DNA of 64,000 nt from Streptomyces sp. NBC_01314 (GTDB lineage: Bacteria; Actinomycetota; Actinomycetes; Streptomycetales; Streptomycetaceae). The translations under genes and the position numbers were made by a program. Below the pieces are notes generated by a model, which was given only the letters and a program-made list of their open reading frames with translations, was not told where the DNA came from and ran no database searches. The stretch covers positions 1,860,001 to 1,924,000 of the forward strand of contig NZ_CP108394.1 of the NCBI RefSeq assembly GCF_041435215.1, in the 5' to 3' direction. Of the stretch, positions 63,115 to 64,000 are shown one piece after another. The first letter of the stretch is position 1. Every line of letters starts with the position of its first letter.

Positions 63115-63936
63115 TCAGGCGCCGGCGTCCGCGCGTGACACGAGGTCCGCGATACGGGCCCACATCCGCGGCGGGTTGGAGTACATCGGGAAATGGGCGC
63201 AGTGCTCGATCTCGGCGAGCTCGACGCCGCCTTCGGCTAGGGCGGGGAGGTAGGACAGCGTGCTGTTCTGCTCCCCGTACATGAACATCTTCGGCGCGGG
63301 GAGTCCGAGGAACCGGTCGAGCAGCTTGCCGTGGTCGGAGAGGTCGACCATGGACTCGAAGATGGCCCTGACCGCTGCGGCCCGGACCTTGTGGGGAAGG
63401 CTCGACGCGTACAGGGCGCCGCCGTAGAAGCGGGAGCCGCCGACGCGTTCGGCGAACCGGGCCAGGAACTCGTCGGGGTCGTCCTGGGAGTGAGTGACGA
63501 TCTGCCGGCTGAGGAAACAGTCCTCGGGTGCGACGTTGCCCTCGATGTTGGTGAAGCTCGCGACCCTGTCGGGGTCGCCGTCGGCGAGCATGAGTGCGGT
63601 CAGGCCGCCCATCGAGTGCCCGATGACATGGAACCGGTCGATCTGCCGGGCCCTCAGTACCTGTTCGGCGACGGAGACGAGGAAGGGGATGGAGACGGCG
63701 CCCAGGTTCGCGCAGCTGCTGGCGCCGCAGCCGGGCGCGTCGTAGGCCAGGACGGGCCGGTCGGCCAGCGCGGTCTGGTGGACGACATCCGCGTAGTCCT
63801 CCTTCGTCGAGCCGAAGCCGTGCAGGAAGACCAGGGGCGTGCCGGTCCCACCGCGGTGGAGGCCGGACACCTCGACGCGGGTCGCGCCGACGGTGAGGGG
63901 GAGCGTGAAGCGTTCGAGCTTCCTCACCGGGCTCAT
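63115..63936 (-). CDS. Alpha/beta hydrolase
   Basis: 273 residues from ATG 63936, GGAGGAGG nearby. Elements: TPLVFLHGFGSTKEDYADVV (oxyanion region), nucleophile elbow HVIGHSMGGLTALML, and a late His in IEHCAHFPMYSNPPRMW. No signal peptide. Broad serine-hydrolase family; substrate unknown. The ATG overlaps the stop of the gene entering from the right (ATGA), so the two are translationally coupled. Confidence 0.88.
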   Translation of the reverse strand: MSPVRKLERFTLPLTVGATRVEVSGLHRGGTGTPLVFLHGFGSTKEDYADVVHQTALADRPVLAYDAPGCGASSCANLGAVSIPFLVSVAEQVLRARQIDRFHVIGHSMGGLTALMLADGDPDRVASFTNIEGNVAPEDCFLSRQIVTHSQDDPDEFLARFAERVGGSRFYGGALYASSLPHKVRAAAVRAIFESMVDLSDHGKLLDRFLGLPAPKMFMYGEQNSTLSYLPALAEGGVELAEIEHCAHFPMYSNPPRMWARIADLVSRADAGA

Positions 63937-64000
63937 CGGACCTCCTCCAACTGTTGCGCGGCCGTCTCATGCACCGTGGATCCGAAGGCGGTCCGCAGTC
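63933..64000 (-). CDS. 3' end of an unidentified gene at the right edge
   Basis: The minus-strand frame reads LRTAFGSTVHETAAQQLEEV, Arg and a TGA overlapping the hydrolase start. Only about 22 codons are visible, too few for family assignment; the overlap implies one operon. Confidence 0.55.
   Translation of the reverse strand, partial: LRTAFGSTVHETAAQQLEEVR

Overview
The window is high-GC actinobacterial chromosome, almost certainly Streptomyces. The evidence is the strong third-position GC bias, frequent GTG and TTG starts, an actinobacterial glgA-glgC pair, a SpoIIE-type phosphatase with PAS and GAF domains, a transglycosylase/LysM/M23 wall hydrolase, GC-rich intergenic palindromes, and IS families typical of streptomycetes.

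Region 1 (1-18,003) is an orderly housekeeping segment. It holds a PP2C phosphatase cut by the left edge, a lipase maturation factor-like membrane protein, an amidase, a 57-residue small ORF, a degenerate HD-like protein, a zinc-ribbon SDR-like protein, a wax-ester-synthase-like acyltransferase, glgA-glgC, an FhuF-like Fe-S protein, a DMT-type membrane protein, a secreted wall hydrolase, gnd, a proline-rich small protein, a GNAT and panD. Several strong hairpins separate the transcription units.

Region 2 (about 17,974-48,906) is a decayed, IS-riddled genomic island. Its most striking feature is that the 5' end of panD (promoter, RBS, start codon and about 10 codons) occurs three times: at the intact gene (17,974), at 41,910 and at 44,230. 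The two displaced copies are preceded by related element-end sequence, and inverted repeats of TTTGTGCAGGTCAA lie on both sides of the core. This looks like serial integration of related elements into the start of panD, each restoring the gene's promoter and first codons. No integrase is visible. The cargo consists of two parallel two-gene modules (a small two-TM protein plus a STAND/NB-ARC-TPR ATPase), the remnant of a third, a Pycsar-effector-like membrane remnant, a DUF7019-like protein, a coiled-coil membrane protein, a Hanks-type kinase, and an AbiEii-type nucleotidyltransferase with a translationally coupled partner. Five proteins of the three modules share a short Gly/Ala/Thr-rich motif (x-T-G-D-A-x-A...G-x-A-x-T-G-I/Y). 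In the small proteins it is at the C-terminus, and in the ATPases it is N-terminal to the NB-ARC domain. This resembles NLR-effector signalling-motif pairs and is the best candidate here for an undescribed system.

The island carries IS701, IS630, two IS1380 copies in inverted orientation, IS256 and IS1182 elements with recognisable ends, and fragments of IS3, IS5 and IS630. One IS1380 copy sits cleanly inside a reading frame that becomes intact when the element and one target duplication are removed. Region 44,500-46,800 is a graveyard of frameshifted fragments (IS630, HATPase anti-sigma factor, CNNM/TlyC-like protein).

Region 3 (48,926-59,192) is a catabolic cluster around a LysR regulator. 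Leftward run a type III CoA-transferase and an acyl-CoA dehydrogenase. Rightward run an alpha/beta hydrolase, a split ThDP decarboxylase resembling sulfopyruvate decarboxylase, an aldehyde dehydrogenase broken by a one-base deletion in an A tract, an MHS-family transporter, an HTD2/MaoC-like hydratase and a CitE-like lyase. Together they suggest uptake, CoA activation, dehydrogenation, hydration and C-C cleavage of a small (probably C5-type) dicarboxylic acid.

Region 4 (59,193-64,000) has an amino-acid permease whose C-terminus is overwritten by an ISAs1-type element, a gene-poor stretch, an alpha/beta hydrolase, and the last codons of a gene entering from the right edge.
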